Origin: Duganella callida
GTDB taxonomy: Bacteria > Pseudomonadota > Gammaproteobacteria > Burkholderiales > Burkholderiaceae_D
Direction of reading: 5' to 3'
Length of the DNA stretch: 64,000 nucleotides
NCBI RefSeq assembly: GCF_004614165.1
Contig: NZ_SPVG01000146.1
Span: 62,001-126,000 of the forward strand
In this document: piece after piece, positions 8,773 through 18,255 of the stretch
How positions within the stretch are numbered: the stretch's first letter is position 1
How the letters are laid out: the number at the start of each line of letters is the position of its first letter
The notes under the pieces: generated by a model
What the model saw: the letters and a program-made list of their open reading frames with translations, nothing else
Databases searched by the model: none
What the model was told of the DNA's origin: nothing
Translations under genes and position numbers: made by a program

Positions 8773-9510
8773 ATGCGTAGCCCTATCGTTCTTGTCCCCG
8801 CGTGCGTCCATCACATCGGCGCACATCCGTATCACACGGCGCAGCTCAAATACGTCGCCGCCGTGAGGGAAGGCGCGCGCTGCACACCGCTGATCGTGCC
8901 GGCGCTGGGCACGGCCACGGACTTCGAATCGCTGCTGGCCGTGGCCGACGGCATCATGCTGACCGGCTCGGCATCGAATGTGGACGCCAGCCTGTATGGC
9001 GAAGCGGTGCTGGACCCATCGCTGCCGCGGGACGAGGCGCGCGACGCCACCACGCTGCCGCTGATACGCGCCGCCATCAAGCGCGGCATCCCGCTGCTGG
9101 CGATCTGCCGCGGCTTCCAGGAAGTGAACGTGGCGCTGGGCGGCACTCTGCATCAGGCGGTGCACGACGTCGCCGGCATGGCCGATCACCGCGAACAAAA
9201 AGACCAGCCGCTGGACCAGCAATACGCCCCATCGCACCGCGTGCTGCTGGACCCTGGGGGGCGGCTGGCGCAGATACTGGGCGGCGCGGCCGAAATCATG
9301 GTCAACTCGCTGCACGGCCAGGGCATCAGGCAACTGGCGCCCGGCCTTGCGGTCGAAGCGCGCGCCGATGACGGCCTGGTGGAGGCTTACCGCGTGGCGG
9401 ACGCCAAAGGATTTACGCTCGCGGTACAGTGGCATCCAGAATGGAAGTTCGCCGACAACCCGGACTCCGTCAAATTATTCAGGGCCTTTGGCGACGCCTG
9501 TCGCCTATAA
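8773..9510 (+). CDS. puuD: Gamma-glutamyl-gamma-aminobutyrate hydrolase
   Basis: Class I glutamine amidotransferase-fold hydrolase (245 residues). In the Puu pathway it releases GABA and glutamate from gamma-glutamyl-GABA. The catalytic triad is visible: Cys112 in AICRGFQE, and His221 with Glu223 in VQWHPEWK near the C-terminus. The oxyanion turn LTGSASNV is also present. It is divergent from the MocR regulator and 21 bases upstream of the puuA-like gene, with AGAAGAG before that gene's ATG. It is therefore the first gene of the catabolic operon that follows. Confidence 0.92.
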   Translation: MRSPIVLVPACVHHIGAHPYHTAQLKYVAAVREGARCTPLIVPALGTATDFESLLAVADGIMLTGSASNVDASLYGEAVLDPSLPRDEARDATTLPLIRAAIKRGIPLLAICRGFQEVNVALGGTLHQAVHDVAGMADHREQKDQPLDQQYAPSHRVLLDPGGRLAQILGGAAEIMVNSLHGQGIRQLAPGLAVEARADDGLVEAYRVADAKGFTLAVQWHPEWKFADNPDSVKLFRAFGDACRL

Positions 9511-9531
9511 AAATTAGAAGAGAGAAGAGCA

Positions 9532-10902
9532 ATGGCAATACGCGAAAACTTTACCTATACCGATATGGACCTGTGGCTGAACGAGAAGCGCGTCACGGAA
9601 ATCGAATGCCTGGTGCCCGACCTGACCGGCGTGGCGCGCGGGAAGATACTGCCGCGCGCCAAATTCACGCAGGAGCGCGGCATGCGTATACCGGAGGCGG
9701 TGCTGGGCATGACCGTCACCGGCAATTACCCGACCGAGGATGCGGCCTACGACCGCGCCATCTCCACCACCGACCGCGACATGATCCTGAAAGCCGATCC
9801 GACCACCATCACCATGGTGCCGTGGGCCACCGATCCGACCGCGCAGGTGATCCATGACTGCTATTTCGCCGATGGCCGGCTGGTCGATTTCGCCCCGCGC
9901 TCGGTGCTGCGCCGCGTGCTGAAACTGTATGCGGACAAGGGCTGGAAGCCGGTGGTGGCGCCGGAACTGGAGTTTTACCTGACCGCGAAAAACAGCGATC
10001 CCGACCTGCCGCTGAAACCGCCGATCGGCCGCAGCGGCCGCGCCGAAACCAGCCGCCAGGTCTACAGCATCGACGCGGTGAACGAATTCGACCCGCTGTT
10101 CGAGGACATCTACGATTACTGCGACATGATGAACCTCGACGTGGATACGCTGATCCACGAAATCGGCGCGGGACAGATGGAGATCAACTTCCTGCACGGC
10201 GAGCCGCTTGGGCTGGCGGACAAGGTGTTCTTCTTCAAGCGCACCCTGCGCGAGGCGGCGCTCAAGCACGACATGTACGCCACCTTCATGGCCAAGCCGA
10301 TGGCGGGCGAACCCGGATCGGCCATGCACGTGCATCAGAGCGTGGTCGACATCAAGAGCGGCAAAAACATCTTCAGCGCGGAGGATGGTTCGGCGTCGCC
10401 GCTGTTCAAATACTACATCGGCGGCCTGCAGCGCTACATGCCGTCGGCGATGGCGGTGGTGGCGCCCTACGTGAATTCCTACCGCCGCATCGTGCGCCAC
10501 ACGGCGGCGCCGATCAACGTGCAGTGGGGGGTGGACAACCGCACCGTCGGTTTCCGCGTGCCCGAATCGGGCGTGCAGGATCGTCGCGTGGAAAACCGCA
10601 TTATCGGCGCTGACGCCAATCCCTACCTGGCGCTGGCGGTGACGCTGGCCTGCGGCTACCTTGGCATGATCGATCAGGTCGAGCCGTCGCCCATGACCAC
10701 CGACAGCGCATATGACCTGAAGGTCGAACTGCCGCAAGGCTTGCCGGAGGCGCTGCAGAAATTGCGCGCCGAGGACAAGTTGCGCAACGTGCTGGGCGAG
10801 CGCTTCATCGACGTCTACGCCGCCATCAAGGATCTGGAGCACCAGGAATTCATGACCGTCATCAGCCCGTGGGAGCGCGAGCACCTGCTGCTGCACGTTT
10901 AA
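9532..10902 (+). CDS. puuA: Gamma-glutamylputrescine synthetase (glutamine synthetase family, paralogue 2)
   Basis: ATP-dependent ligase joining glutamate to putrescine or a related amine; 456 residues, the same length as paralogue 1. All expected metal and substrate motifs are present: APELEFYL, HEIGAGQMEINF with Glu at 217, AMHVHQSV, DNRTVGFRVP and RRVENR. It lies between puuD and the class III aminotransferase gene and starts after a good ribosome site (AGAAGAGAG upstream of ATG). Of the three paralogues this is the best candidate for the main gamma-glutamylputrescine synthetase, because of its intact motifs and its place next to puuD. The exact amine substrate cannot be read from the sequence. 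Confidence 0.88.
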   Translation: MAIRENFTYTDMDLWLNEKRVTEIECLVPDLTGVARGKILPRAKFTQERGMRIPEAVLGMTVTGNYPTEDAAYDRAISTTDRDMILKADPTTITMVPWATDPTAQVIHDCYFADGRLVDFAPRSVLRRVLKLYADKGWKPVVAPELEFYLTAKNSDPDLPLKPPIGRSGRAETSRQVYSIDAVNEFDPLFEDIYDYCDMMNLDVDTLIHEIGAGQMEINFLHGEPLGLADKVFFFKRTLREAALKHDMYATFMAKPMAGEPGSAMHVHQSVVDIKSGKNIFSAEDGSASPLFKYYIGGLQRYMPSAMAVVAPYVNSYRRIVRHTAAPINVQWGVDNRTVGFRVPESGVQDRRVENRIIGADANPYLALAVTLACGYLGMIDQVEPSPMTTDSAYDLKVELPQGLPEALQKLRAEDKLRNVLGERFIDVYAAIKDLEHQEFMTVISPWEREHLLLHV

Positions 10903-10913
10903 GCGAGGAAGCC

Positions 10914-12302
10914 ATGACCAGCTACGATACCGCCGCCATCCAGAAGCTGGACGCGGCGCATTACATGCATCCGTTCACCGACCACAAGGCGCTGGGCGAA
11001 AAAGGCGTGCGCGTGATGGTGCGCGGCGAGGGGATTTATCTTTGGGATTCGGAAGGCAAGAAGATCATCGACGGCATGTCCGGCCTGTGGTGCGTGAACG
11101 TCGGCTATGGACGCACCAGCATCTCCAGGGCGGTCTACCAGCAGATGGAGACGCTGCCGTTCTATAACAGCTTCTTCAACACCACCAATGTGCCGGCGGT
11201 GCAGCTGGCGGCAAAGCTGGCGCAGATCTCGCCGCCGCAGTTCAACCACGTGTATTTCACCGGCTCCGGCTCGGAAGCCAACGACACCAATGTGCGCATG
11301 GCGCGGCGCTACTGGGACGTGCTGGGCTACAAGGACCGGCACACCATCATCAGCCGCCGCAATGCCTACCACGGCAGCACCATGGCCGGCGCTTCGCTGG
11401 GTGGCATGGAGGACATGCACGCGCAGGGCGGACTGCCGATTCCGGGCATCGTGCATATCGACCAGCCCAACTATCTGCAGTTCGGCCAGGGCATGACGGA
11501 GCAGGCGTTCGGCCTGCAAGCCGCGTCCTGGCTGGAACAGAAGATACTGGAAACGGGAGCGGACAAGGTGGCGGCATTTATCGGCGAGCCGATACAGGGT
11601 GCCGGTGGCGTCATCATCCCGCCATCCACCTACTGGCCCGAGATACAGCGCATCTGCGACAAGTACGGCATCCTGCTGATCGCCGACGAGGTGATCTGCG
11701 GTTTCGGACGGCTGGGGCGCTGGTTCGCGTCGGAGCTGTTGGGCATGAAGCCGGACCTGATCACCTTCGCCAAGGGTGTGACCTCGGGCTATGTGCCGCT
11801 GGGCGGCGTGCTGGTGGGCGACCGCGTGGCCGATGTGCTGATCGAGCAGGGCGGAGAGTTCAACCACGGCTTCACCTATTCCGGCCATCCGGTGGCGTGC
11901 GCGGCGGCGCTGGAAAACATCCGCATCATCGAGGATGAAAAGCTGATCGAGCGTGTGACGCAGGAAACCGGCCCTTATCTGAACAGGCGCTTTGCCGAAC
12001 TGGCCGATCATCCGCTGGTCGGATACGCCAACAGCTGCGGCTTCGTCGCCGGCCTGAACCTGGTGCGCCGCAAGGGCGCCAGCGTGCACGAGAACGAGAC
12101 GTTCGATCCATCGCTGGCCGTCGGCATGGTGTGCCGCGGCCATATGTTCAACAACGGCATGATCATGCGCGCCGTCGGCGACCGCATGATCATCGCACCG
12201 CCACTGATCATGACCACGGCACAGATAGACGAGATGCTGGCGCTGATACGCCATTGTCTCGATCTGACTTACGCCGATGTGAAAGAACGTGGCTGGCTGT
12301 AA
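10914..12302 (+). CDS. Class III aminotransferase, putrescine--pyruvate type (SpuC-like)
   Basis: PLP-dependent omega-aminotransferase of 462 residues. The N-terminal part (HYMHPFTDHKALGEKG, GMSGLWCVNVGYGR) is typical of the SpuC putrescine-pyruvate / beta-alanine-pyruvate group. The PLP Lys is residue 287 in FAKGVTSGYVPLGG, and IADEVICGFGR holds the cofactor Asp. I chose the ATG at 10914 over an upstream in-frame start at 10869 because GAGGAA precedes it and the upstream start lies inside puuA. No PuuB-type amine oxidase gene is present, so this enzyme may deaminate putrescine or gamma-glutamylputrescine to the aldehyde that the next gene's product oxidises. Confidence 0.88.
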   Translation: MTSYDTAAIQKLDAAHYMHPFTDHKALGEKGVRVMVRGEGIYLWDSEGKKIIDGMSGLWCVNVGYGRTSISRAVYQQMETLPFYNSFFNTTNVPAVQLAAKLAQISPPQFNHVYFTGSGSEANDTNVRMARRYWDVLGYKDRHTIISRRNAYHGSTMAGASLGGMEDMHAQGGLPIPGIVHIDQPNYLQFGQGMTEQAFGLQAASWLEQKILETGADKVAAFIGEPIQGAGGVIIPPSTYWPEIQRICDKYGILLIADEVICGFGRLGRWFASELLGMKPDLITFAKGVTSGYVPLGGVLVGDRVADVLIEQGGEFNHGFTYSGHPVACAAALENIRIIEDEKLIERVTQETGPYLNRRFAELADHPLVGYANSCGFVAGLNLVRRKGASVHENETFDPSLAVGMVCRGHMFNNGMIMRAVGDRMIIAPPLIMTTAQIDEMLALIRHCLDLTYADVKERGWL

Positions 12303-12313
12303 AGGAGAGCAGG

Positions 12314-13798
12314 ATGACGATCAATTGGCATGACAAGGCCGCTGCCGTGCAGGCCGACGGCCGCGCCGTCATCGACGGCGAACGTGTCTGGGCCAGCTCG
12401 GGGCAGCAGTTCGAGAACCTGTCGCCCATCGACGGCCGCAGGCTGGGCATGGTGGCGCGCTGCGACGGCGCCGACGTGGAGCTGGCCGTCACCGCCGCCC
12501 GCGCCGCGTTCGAGGACCGGCGCTGGGCGGGCAAGTCGCCGGCGCAGCGCAAGCGGGTGCTGATCAGGTTCGCGGACCTGATGCAGCAGCATGGGCCGGA
12601 ACTGGCGCTGCTGGAAACGCTGGACATGGGCAAGCCGATCAAATACAGCCAGACCGTGGACGTGGGCGGCGCCGCCAACTGCATCCGCTGGTATGGCGAG
12701 GCGATCGACAAGATCTACGACGAGATCGCGCCGACGCCGGCCGACAGCCTGGCCCTGATCACGCGCGAGCCGGTGGGCGTGGTGGCGGCCATCGTGCCGT
12801 GGAACTATCCGATGCTGATGGCCGCGTGGAAGATCGCGCCGGCGCTGGCGGCGGGGAACAGCGTGGTGCTCAAACCGTCCGAGAAATCGCCGCTGACTGC
12901 GCTGCGGCTGGCGGAACTGGCGCTGGAGGCAGGCGTGCCGCCGGGTGTGTTCAACGTCCTGCCGGGCTACGGTGCGGAAGCCGGCGCCGCGCTGGCGCTG
13001 CACATGGATGTGGACTGCATCGGCTTCACCGGTTCCACGCGCGTGGGCAAGCAGATCATCCAGATGGCCGGTCAGTCCAACCTCAAGCGCGCCTGGACCG
13101 AGTTGGGCGGCAAGTCGGCCAACATCGTGTGCGCCGATTGTCCCGACCTGGACGCTGCGGTGGCTTCGGCCATTGGCTCCATCTTCTTCAACCAGGGCGA
13201 GAGCTGCAACGCGCCATCGCGTTTGTTCGTCGAGGCGTCGATCAAGGACCGCTTCATCGAGAAGGCGCTGGCGATGGTGCCGGCCTATCAGCCCGGCGAT
13301 CCGCTGGACGAGGGCACCGTCATGGGCGCCATCGTCGACGCCACCCAGCTGAAAACGGTGATGGGCTACATCGAAGCCGGCCGCGCTGGCGGCGCGCGGT
13401 TGCTGGCTGGCGGCAGACAGGCGCGCACGGAGACCGGCGGCTATTACGTCGAACCTACCTTGTTCGACCAGGTGAGCAACGACATGACCATCGCCCGCGA
13501 AGAGATCTTCGGTCCCGTGCTGTCGGTGCTGAGCTTTACCGACCTGCAGGACGCGGTGCGGCAGGCGAATGCCAGCACCTACGGGCTGCATGCCGCCGTC
13601 TGGACCTCGGAGATCAGCAAGGCGATACAGACATCGCGCGCGCTGCGGGCCGGCACCATCCACGTCAACCAGTACGACAACGACGATATCACCGTGCCGT
13701 TCGGCGGCTACAAGCAGTCCGGCAATGGCCGCGACAAATCGCTGCACGCCTTCGACAAATACACCGAGTTGAAAACCACATGGATACAGATAGGCTAG
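12314..13798 (+). CDS. puuC: Aldehyde dehydrogenase (PuuC-like, gamma-glutamyl-gamma-aminobutyraldehyde dehydrogenase)
   Basis: NAD(P)-dependent aldehyde dehydrogenase of 494 residues. The catalytic residues are in place: Cys298 in NQGESCNAPSR, Glu263 in WTELGGKS and Asn164 in VPWNYP. The family includes PuuC/AldH, which oxidises gamma-glutamyl-gamma-aminobutyraldehyde or other omega-amino aldehydes. The ATG at 12314 follows AAAGGAGAGCAGG, a strong ribosome site, and lies 11 bases after the aminotransferase stop. The gene overlaps the start of the third glutamine-synthetase-like gene by 19 bases, so the operon continues. Confidence 0.88.
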   Translation: MTINWHDKAAAVQADGRAVIDGERVWASSGQQFENLSPIDGRRLGMVARCDGADVELAVTAARAAFEDRRWAGKSPAQRKRVLIRFADLMQQHGPELALLETLDMGKPIKYSQTVDVGGAANCIRWYGEAIDKIYDEIAPTPADSLALITREPVGVVAAIVPWNYPMLMAAWKIAPALAAGNSVVLKPSEKSPLTALRLAELALEAGVPPGVFNVLPGYGAEAGAALALHMDVDCIGFTGSTRVGKQIIQMAGQSNLKRAWTELGGKSANIVCADCPDLDAAVASAIGSIFFNQGESCNAPSRLFVEASIKDRFIEKALAMVPAYQPGDPLDEGTVMGAIVDATQLKTVMGYIEAGRAGGARLLAGGRQARTETGGYYVEPTLFDQVSNDMTIAREEIFGPVLSVLSFTDLQDAVRQANASTYGLHAAVWTSEISKAIQTSRALRAGTIHVNQYDNDDITVPFGGYKQSGNGRDKSLHAFDKYTELKTTWIQIG

Positions 13799-15147
13799 CA
13801 AACCCCGTGATGCCGCAGGCGCTGCGCGACTTTCTGCGCGAGCGCAATATCCATGAGGTGGAATGCGTGATCGCCGACATGACCGGCATCGCCCGCGGCA
13901 AGATCCTGCCCAAGGACCTGTTCCTCAGCGAGGGGCAGATGCGCCTGCCCAAGAGCGTGCTGCTCAACACCGTCAACGGCGAGCAGCCGAACAACACGCC
14001 CTATGTCGGCGCCACCGATCCGGACATGATCTGCGTGCCGGACATCGCCACGCTGCGGCAGGTGCCGTGGGCGGCCGAGAATGTCGCGCTGGTGATCCAC
14101 GACTGTGTCAACTTCGACGGCTCGCCGGTGGACCTGTCGCCGCGCGCGGTACTGCGCAAGGTGCTCAAGCTGTACGAGGACAGCGGCTGGCAGCCGGTGG
14201 TGGCGCCGGAGATGGAGTTCTATCTGGTCGCGCGCAGCAGCAACCCGCACGAGCCGCTGGCGCCGCCGCTGGGCCGCAGCGGCAAGACCGAATCGGGACG
14301 ACAATCGTATTCCATCGACGCGGTCAACGATTTCGATCCGTTCTTCCTGGAGCTGTCGGCCTTCTGCAAGCAGCACGACCTGGGCGTCGAGACGCTGATC
14401 CACGAGGCTGGCGCGGGCCAGATGGAAATCAACTTCACGCATGGCGAGGCGCTGGAACTGGCCGACCGCGTGTTCCTGTTCAAGCGCGCGGTGCGCGAGA
14501 CGGCGCTGCGGCACGGGATCTTCGCCACCTTCATGGCCAAGCCGATGGAGACGGAGCCGGGCAGCGCGATGCACATCCACCAGAGCGTGCTGGATGTGAA
14601 CAGCGGCCAGAATATCTTCAGCCGGCCGGATGGCGATGCCAGCGACTTGTTCTTCAACTATATCGCGGGACTGGAGAAATACATTCCGGCGGCGACGCTG
14701 CTGCTTGCGCCGCATGTGAATTCCTACCGGCGGCTGTCGCGCTTCATGTCGGCGCCGACCAATGTGCATTGGGGCTACGACAACCGCACCTGCGGCATCC
14801 GCATTCCCAACTCGGCGCCGGTCAACCGCCGTGTCGAGAACCGCGTGCCGGGCGTGGATGTGAACCCGTATCTGGCCACCGCCGCCACGCTGGCCTGCGG
14901 TTATCTCGGCATGACCCAGCGACTGCAACCGTCGGCGCCGATGTCCGGCAGCGCCGAACATGTGCACGACCAGCTGCCGCGCAATCTGGAAGACGCCATC
15001 CTGCGTCTGCGCGAATGCCGGCCGCTGAGCGAAATTCTGGGCGAGCTGTTCGTGCAGGCGTTCTGCGAGGTGAAGGAACTGGAATTCGCCACCTACAGCC
15101 GCGTGATCAGCTCGTGGGAGCGCGAGCATCTGATGCTGCTGGTGTGA
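13780..15147 (+). CDS. Glutamine synthetase family protein, gamma-glutamylamine ligase-like (paralogue 3)
   Basis: A 455-residue glutamine-synthetase fold protein, clearly more diverged than the other two (for example MTGIARGKILPKDLF at the N-terminus, SAPTNVHWGYDNRTCGIRIP later). Key motifs are intact: APEMEFYL, HEAGAGQMEINF, AMHIHQSV and RRVENRVPGVD. It probably ligates glutamate to a different amine. The start is uncertain: ATG 13780 overlaps the dehydrogenase gene by 19 bases, and an in-frame ATG at 13810 (residue 11) is an alternative; neither has a strong ribosome site. It is followed three bases later by the second aminotransferase gene. Confidence 0.85.
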   Translation: MDTDRLANPVMPQALRDFLRERNIHEVECVIADMTGIARGKILPKDLFLSEGQMRLPKSVLLNTVNGEQPNNTPYVGATDPDMICVPDIATLRQVPWAAENVALVIHDCVNFDGSPVDLSPRAVLRKVLKLYEDSGWQPVVAPEMEFYLVARSSNPHEPLAPPLGRSGKTESGRQSYSIDAVNDFDPFFLELSAFCKQHDLGVETLIHEAGAGQMEINFTHGEALELADRVFLFKRAVRETALRHGIFATFMAKPMETEPGSAMHIHQSVLDVNSGQNIFSRPDGDASDLFFNYIAGLEKYIPAATLLLAPHVNSYRRLSRFMSAPTNVHWGYDNRTCGIRIPNSAPVNRRVENRVPGVDVNPYLATAATLACGYLGMTQRLQPSAPMSGSAEHVHDQLPRNLEDAILRLRECRPLSEILGELFVQAFCEVKELEFATYSRVISSWEREHLMLLV

Positions 15148-15150
15148 GTC

Positions 15151-16512
15151 ATGGGCACCCGCGACGGCCTGGACCGGCAACGCGTGCAGGCGCTGATGGC
15201 GGCGGAGCGCGCCGACTACATCGCCCGTCATCCCGCATCGGCGCGGCTTGCCGCGACAGCAGCGCAGCATCTGCTGTTCGGTGTGCCCATGCACTGGATG
15301 AACGACTGGTCGACGCCGTTTCCGCTGACGGTGCGGGAAGCCTCCGGCGCGCGCTTCCGCGATGCGGACGGCCACGAGTACATCGACTTCTGCTTCGGCG
15401 ACACCGGTGCCATGTTCGGCCACGCGCCGGCGCCGGTGGCGCAGGCCATCTCCCGGCAGGCGACGCGCGGCTACACCGCCATGCTGCCCTCGGAGGATGC
15501 CGGCCCGGTGGCGGCCGAACTGTCGCGCCGTTTCGCGCTGCCGTACTGGCAGTTCGCGCTGTCCGCGTCGGATGCCAACCGCTTCGTGCTGCGCTGGCTG
15601 CGCGCGGCCACGGGCCGCGACAAGGTACTGGTCTTCAACGGCTGCTATCACGGAACGGTGGATGACGTGTTTGTCGATCTGCGAGGCGGCCTGCCGACAC
15701 AGCGCGACAGCCTGCTGGGCCAGGTGCACAGGCTCACCGATCACACCGTGGTGGTGGAGTTCAACCACCTGCCGGCGCTGGAAGCCGCGCTGGCGCAGGG
15801 CGACATCGCCTGCGTACTGGCCGAGCCGGTGATGACCAACATCGGCATGATCCCGCCGCAGCCGGGTTATTGGGTGGCCGCGCAGGAACTGATCCGGCGT
15901 CACGGCGCACTGCTGGTGATCGACGAAACCCACACCATCAGCAGCGGACCCGGAGGCTATGCCCGCGCGCACGGCATGCGGCCGGATGCGCTGGTGATCG
16001 GCAAACCGGTCGCCGGCGGGATTCCCTGCGCGGCGTATGGCTTCACGGAAGATCTTGCGCGCCGCGTCGAACGCGCCAAGCGCAGCGCGCCGCCGGGCCA
16101 CTCCGGCATCGGCACTACGCTCAGCGCCAACATGTTCGCCATGGCCGCCATGCGCGCCAACCTCGAACACGTCATGACCGATGCAGCCTACCGGCACATG
16201 TTCGCGCTGGCGAAGCAGCTGGCGGAAGGCTTGCGTGCCGCGATTGCGCGCCGCCGGCTGCCCTGGTGCGTTACCCAGGTCGGCGCCCGTACCGAATTCC
16301 AGTTCGCCGCATCGGCGCCGTGTAACGGCAGCGAAGCACACGCCATCATGGACAGCGAACTGGAACAAGTGATCCACCTCTACCTGCTCAACCGCGGCCT
16401 GCTGATCACCCCTTTCCACAACATGCTGCTGGTGTGCCCGGACACCACCCCAGGGGACATCAACCGTCTGCTATCGGTATTCGACGCCTGCCTGCACGAG
16501 CTCCGGCTCTGA
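15151..16512 (+). CDS. Class III aminotransferase (glutamate-1-semialdehyde aminomutase-like)
   Basis: PLP enzyme of 453 residues in the aspartate aminotransferase superfamily, class III. The PLP Lys is residue 285 in VIGKPVAGGIPCAAYG; the cofactor Asp is in LLVIDETHTIS, and the PPGHSGIGTTLSAN block lies near the substrate pocket. The layout resembles glutamate-1-semialdehyde 2,1-aminomutase, but the gene closes an amine-catabolic operon, so an omega-amino acid or polyamine-derived substrate such as GABA is more likely (inference). It starts three bases after the third glutamine-synthetase-like gene. It is quite different from the SpuC-type enzyme at 10914, so the cluster has two non-redundant aminotransferases. 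Confidence 0.8.
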   Translation: MGTRDGLDRQRVQALMAAERADYIARHPASARLAATAAQHLLFGVPMHWMNDWSTPFPLTVREASGARFRDADGHEYIDFCFGDTGAMFGHAPAPVAQAISRQATRGYTAMLPSEDAGPVAAELSRRFALPYWQFALSASDANRFVLRWLRAATGRDKVLVFNGCYHGTVDDVFVDLRGGLPTQRDSLLGQVHRLTDHTVVVEFNHLPALEAALAQGDIACVLAEPVMTNIGMIPPQPGYWVAAQELIRRHGALLVIDETHTISSGPGGYARAHGMRPDALVIGKPVAGGIPCAAYGFTEDLARRVERAKRSAPPGHSGIGTTLSANMFAMAAMRANLEHVMTDAAYRHMFALAKQLAEGLRAAIARRRLPWCVTQVGARTEFQFAASAPCNGSEAHAIMDSELEQVIHLYLLNRGLLITPFHNMLLVCPDTTPGDINRLLSVFDACLHELRL

Positions 16513-16672
16513 GCCCGATCTGGCAAGTCATCCTCCGATCGGATATGGATGCCATATCCCGATCGAGGTAGCAGGTCAAACATGCGCCGGCCCGTTGGTG
16601 CTTTTGCTATTTTGCGGCGCAGACATTTCGACCGGAATGTCATCACCAGCCAACAAACTCCTGGAGAACCGC

Positions 16673-18235
16673 ATGACACTCAGCCTACGCAGCATCCTCT
16701 TCGCCTTGCCGCTGCTGGCAAGCGCTGTTGCCCCATCTTCGCAAGCGGCTGCCGCGCCGGTGCCGTGGACCGGCACCTGGGCCGTCACGCCCTGGATCAC
16801 TGACGACAACGGCTTCCACAACCAGACCATACGCCAGATCGTTCACACCAGCATAGGCGGCACATCGGCGCGCGTTCACTTGTCGAATCGCTTCGGTACG
16901 CAACCGGTGGTCATCGGCAGCGCCTACATCGCGCTGCGCGATAGCGAGGCGCGCACCGTGGCCGGCAGCAGCCGCCAGATCCTGTTCGGCGCCAAGGCCG
17001 CCGTCACCATTCCGGCCGGCGGCGAGGTGGTAAGCGATGCGGTGGCGTTCGATGTACCGGCGCTGGGCGATGTCGCGGTCAGCCTCTACGTGCCGGGGGA
17101 CACCGCGCCCCGCGCCACCGGGCATAGCGCTTCGCTGCAGGACGTCTATTTCGCGCCCGGCAATGCCGCCGCCAAGCCCGACATGCCTGGCGTGAGCACC
17201 AACTCCGTCAGCGGACAGGCTTACTACTTCCTCACCAACCTGGATGTGCAGAATCCCGCCGCCACCGGCGCCGTCGTGGCCTTCGGCGCATCGATCACCG
17301 ACGGGCTGGCGTCGCGGCCAAATGCCAACCTGCGCTGGACCAACGACCTGGCGCAGCGTCTGCGGCAGGCCGGCATGACGGTGGGCGTGCTGAATCAGGG
17401 CATCAGCGGTAATAACTTTTTCACGGACGGCGCCGGGCAGGCGGGCCGCACGCGCTTCGATCAGGACGTGCTGCGCCAGCCGGGTGTGAAATGGGTCATC
17501 GTATCGGACGACGCGGTGAATAATCTGAACAATGCCAACCCGGTGCCGGCCGCCGATCTGATTGCGGTCTACAAGGAATTGAGCAGCGCCGCGCATCTTG
17601 CCAAGGTCAAATTCCTGTGCTCGACGCTGACGCCATTTCATGGCACCAATGAATGGACCCAGGCGGCGGAAGACACGCGCGCCCAGCTCAATACCTTCAT
17701 GACGAGCGCGGACAGCGGCTGTGATGCGGTGGTCGATCAGGCGCAGGCAACCGGCGATCCGGCCGATCCGACCCGCTACCTGTCGCAATACAACTCCGGC
17801 GACAGCCTGCATCCCAACGACGCCGGCATGCAGGCGATCGCCGACGCCGTGCCGCTGTCGGCGTTGGCGCCGTTGCCGCCGGTGGCCAAGCCGCAGGAGT
17901 GCGGGCAACTGCTGCCCGGCCAGGGTTTGAAGCGCGGCGAAAGACTGTATTCCTGCGATGGCCGCTTCGTGCTCGACCTGCAAAACGATGGCAACCTGGT
18001 GATCTACGAAGGCAATGTCCCGCTATGGAACACCCGCACCGAAGGCAGCAGCGCGGCGCAGGTGCTGATGCAGGCCGATGGCAACCTGGTGGAGTATGAC
18101 GCCATCGGCCGCGTCCTGTGGCAGAGCGGCGTGACCGGCCACCCGGATGCCGAGACCTATCTGCAAAATGACGGCAACTTTGTCACCTACAGCAAAGGCC
18201 TGCCGGTCTGGTACACCAACACGTGCTGCCACTAG
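16673..18235 (+). CDS. Secreted SGNH/GDSL hydrolase with C-terminal bulb-type lectin domain
   Basis: A 520-residue exported protein. Residues 1-28 are a signal peptide (MTLSLRSILFALPLLASAVA, then an AQA-like site). An SGNH hydrolase domain follows, with catalytic Ser207 in AFGASITDG, the GISGNN block, and a SLHPNDAG block supplying the Asp/His pair. Residues from about 410 to the end form a bulb-type (mannose-binding) lectin domain with three repeats of the form Q-x-D-G-N-x-V-x-Y (QNDGNLVIY, QADGNLVEY, QNDGNFVTY). It ends in Cys-Cys-His. It is probably a polysaccharide or ester deacylase targeted to carbohydrate. CTGGAGAACC before ATG 16673 supports this start over one 26 codons upstream. Confidence 0.85.
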   Translation: MTLSLRSILFALPLLASAVAPSSQAAAAPVPWTGTWAVTPWITDDNGFHNQTIRQIVHTSIGGTSARVHLSNRFGTQPVVIGSAYIALRDSEARTVAGSSRQILFGAKAAVTIPAGGEVVSDAVAFDVPALGDVAVSLYVPGDTAPRATGHSASLQDVYFAPGNAAAKPDMPGVSTNSVSGQAYYFLTNLDVQNPAATGAVVAFGASITDGLASRPNANLRWTNDLAQRLRQAGMTVGVLNQGISGNNFFTDGAGQAGRTRFDQDVLRQPGVKWVIVSDDAVNNLNNANPVPAADLIAVYKELSSAAHLAKVKFLCSTLTPFHGTNEWTQAAEDTRAQLNTFMTSADSGCDAVVDQAQATGDPADPTRYLSQYNSGDSLHPNDAGMQAIADAVPLSALAPLPPVAKPQECGQLLPGQGLKRGERLYSCDGRFVLDLQNDGNLVIYEGNVPLWNTRTEGSSAAQVLMQADGNLVEYDAIGRVLWQSGVTGHPDAETYLQNDGNFVTYSKGLPVWYTNTCCH

Positions 18236-18255
18236 GAGCCGGCTCTGCCCCGGTC

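Noticed and set aside
13795-16419. An open frame of 874 codons on the minus strand
   Set aside because: It is antisense to two clear genes (third PuuA-like gene and class III aminotransferase). Its composition is His/Gln/Arg-rich as expected from the high-GC antisense frame, and it matches no family I know.
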